Source: Pigmentibacter ruber (GTDB lineage: Bacteria; Bdellovibrionota_B; Oligoflexia; Silvanigrellales; Silvanigrellaceae). Taken from it: a stretch of 64,000 bases of DNA. The translations under genes and the position numbers were made by a program. The stretch covers positions 992,001 to 1,056,000 of the forward strand of contig NZ_WSSC01000001.1 in NCBI RefSeq assembly GCF_009792895.1. Direction: 5' to 3'. Shown here piece by piece: positions 62,487 to 64,000 of the stretch. The first letter of the stretch is position 1. Each line of letters begins with the position of its first letter. The notes under the pieces were generated by a model that saw only the letters and a program-made list of their open reading frames with translations, was not told the origin of the DNA and ran no database searches.

Positions 62487-64000
62487 ATGTTTCCATATTT
62501 ATTCCTTTTTCTTTTTATTTTTACTGGTTGTAGTTACTTTCAAGCTGGATCTATTACAGTAAAAGTGGTCAGTCATGGACAATTACTTCCGAATAGTTCA
62601 GTAACTTTATATCAAATTAATGCAGTAAATAGAAAAAAGATGAAAGTCATTGAAGGGATTACTAATAAAAATGGTTTCGTTAAGTGGAAAGTAGATTTTT
62701 CTAAATTACCACAAATGAAAATATTTGTTCAAAGTAATAATTTAGATAGAATATATCTTCCAGAAATTGTGGCATTAACTGCACCAAAATGGTGGCAAGA
62801 TAGAGATCTCAATTTAACCATTTCTTTAAGAGAAATTCCTATAATTATTGAAGAAAGTAATAAAAAAATTGGAATACAAAATTTATCGGATAATGATCCT
62901 ATTTTAGATTTTCCCATAGAGCCCTTAAATCAAACTGTTAATATTGCACAAATAGAAGAAAATTTACCCGTAGAACCTATTCCAGAATCTTTGCCCACCA
63001 TGGGATTATCTGAAAATGAAAAACAGACTGGAGCATCTTGGACAGAGAAGGCAATCTTTAAAACATCACCTATTTTGAATACCATAACCGAAAAAAAATC
63101 TGTTTTATTTGAAGATACTATAACAATATCAGTTTTTTACCAAAATCATCCAATTGAAGATGCCTACATCTTCTTTGGGAAAAATGGGACACAATCAATA
63201 CGTTTGGTTGGAAGTACAGATTCTTCAGGAAATATTTCAACATCAGTTCTACATTCCATGCGACCAGATTCCGTGATTGTCAAAAAAGATAGTTTTATCA
63301 CAAATATTAGACCATTGGTTTCAGGAAGTGGAAAGCAAGAATTAAAAATAGAATTAAATGAAGGAAAAAGTTCTGACTTCATAATTCAAAATTTTGCTTA
63401 TTTTATAGGAAGAGGTATTGATAAATCTGAATTAAAGCTAAATTCTTTGAAATTAGATGTATCAAGTATGTTAGGTATTGTATCAACACAAAAGCAACTG
63501 GATGAAAAATCTTTTCTTTCTATTAACCAAAAAAATTCAATTCCAAATAGCATAGATTTTAAAACATTGCGAAAAGCTATTGAAGTGAATAGTATGAGCA
63601 ATCAGCTACCTATTTTATATGTTTCTTCGTTGCTACCTTACAAACCTGCTGTTGGATTGGTTGAACCATCTATTCTTGGTGTGTTACAAAATAACACTGT
63701 TTGGAGAAGAGCTAGAAGAGAGTTTTTTTCAAGATTTATGAATGAAATGTCTCAAAGAAGTATCATATCAGATGAAGTAAATAAAATTGCAAATTCATTG
63801 AATCTTTCATCTGTAGAATTTGCACAAAGAGGTTGGAAAGATACAGTATTTGCTGGAGATTTAGACATATTGATACAGATAGCTTTTGAAGAAAATGAAA
63901 ATGGAAAAGATTATAGTTTAATTGGTAAAATATTTGATAAAACTGGAAAAATAGTTTTTGAAAAAGAACAAGTGTTTTCCAGTGAAGATGCAGAAAAAAC
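62487..64000 (+). CDS. lipoprotein with repeated beta domains, 3' end outside window
   Basis: An open frame from ATG at 62487 runs to the window edge without a stop (504 codons and two bases). The leader MFPYLFLFLFIFTGCSYF ends in FTGC, so Cys15 is probably lipidated; TAGG precedes the ATG. Residues 22-110 and 205-290 look like Ig- or carboxypeptidase-regulatory-like beta domains (ITVKVVSHGQLLPNSSV; TISVFYQNHPIEDAYIFF). A helical domain and a strand-rich segment (FAGDLDILIQIAFEEN) follow. Family not recognised. Probably attached to the outer membrane and facing the periplasm or surface. Confidence 0.7.
   Translation, partial: MFPYLFLFLFIFTGCSYFQAGSITVKVVSHGQLLPNSSVTLYQINAVNRKKMKVIEGITNKNGFVKWKVDFSKLPQMKIFVQSNNLDRIYLPEIVALTAPKWWQDRDLNLTISLREIPIIIEESNKKIGIQNLSDNDPILDFPIEPLNQTVNIAQIEENLPVEPIPESLPTMGLSENEKQTGASWTEKAIFKTSPILNTITEKKSVLFEDTITISVFYQNHPIEDAYIFFGKNGTQSIRLVGSTDSSGNISTSVLHSMRPDSVIVKKDSFITNIRPLVSGSGKQELKIELNEGKSSDFIIQNFAYFIGRGIDKSELKLNSLKLDVSSMLGIVSTQKQLDEKSFLSINQKNSIPNSIDFKTLRKAIEVNSMSNQLPILYVSSLLPYKPAVGLVEPSILGVLQNNTVWRRARREFFSRFMNEMSQRSIISDEVNKIANSLNLSSVEFAQRGWKDTVFAGDLDILIQIAFEENENGKDYSLIGKIFDKTGKIVFEKEQVFSSEDAEK

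Noticed and set aside
1-64000. tRNA genes, CRISPR arrays, insertion sequences, prophage
   Set aside because: No T-loop GTTCGAA pattern in a tRNA context, no regular spaced repeats, and no transposase or integrase motif was seen. This was checked by eye only.

Overview
The window is strongly AT-rich (about 30% G+C by eye) and comes from a Gram-negative bacterium. It carries lipopolysaccharide-export permeases (LptF, LptG), outer-membrane beta-barrel proteins, lipoproteins, periplasmic binding proteins and a DivIC/FtsB protein. The gene mix (SerA with a zinc-ribbon partner, chemoreceptors, HDOD and phosphorelay proteins, a Lys-rich AT-hook protein, many secreted proteins of unknown function) fits an environmental member of the Bdellovibrionota/Oligoflexia, possibly Silvanigrellales. 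That placement is inference from content and composition, not from a marker gene. I saw no rRNA, tRNA, CRISPR array, insertion sequence or phage gene, so this looks like ordinary chromosome.

Region by region. 1-2080: the end of a membrane transporter, a small secreted protein with a clear terminator, a broken secreted-protein gene, and a gene-start remnant. 2082-8404 (minus): a probable operon of two half ABC exporters that look like the two halves of a eukaryotic-type ABCC/MRP transporter, then serA and a zinc-ribbon coiled-coil protein. 8438-11808 (plus): a tight four-gene operon with an HExxH protein, an HDOD protein, a Cys-rich exported protein and a small beta-barrel. 11881-15112: two orphan periplasmic binding proteins and an amino-acid permease. 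15568-22664: alaS, murJ, betB and a cysteine desulfhydrase-like enzyme.

22736-30612 is the most interesting stretch, an apparent synthase-dependent exopolysaccharide locus. A processive GT2 synthase, a membrane protein with a degenerate deacetylase-like domain and an outer-membrane barrel form one translationally coupled operon. On its flanks lie a complete NodB-type deacetylase coupled to an HPt protein, and a GH18-like protein coupled to a response regulator. The layout recalls Pga/Hfs systems, but the parts differ.

30707-40409 holds housekeeping and repair genes: free-Met-sulfoxide reductase, hydrolase, photolyase, ftsB, and a coupled RecQ-like/Lon-like/EpmA-like operon. 40505-44178 has a DUF3299 protein and two tandem Cache chemoreceptors. 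44184-49798 has an unknown membrane protein with a zinc-ribbon partner, divergent from fabI-lptF-lptG-pentapeptide-like. 49922-64000 has gapA, ddl, a histone-like AT-hook protein, mutY, an aldehyde-dehydrogenase-like pseudoenzyme, an unknown protein, Fe/Mn SOD, an ABC-2 transporter, a membrane-anchored glutamate-synthase-like enzyme, a second amino-acid permease, and a lipoprotein that runs off the right edge.

Genes are densely packed. ATGA start/stop overlaps are frequent, and several convergent pairs share or nearly share their stop codons. Functions were assigned by reading motifs; no database search was run.
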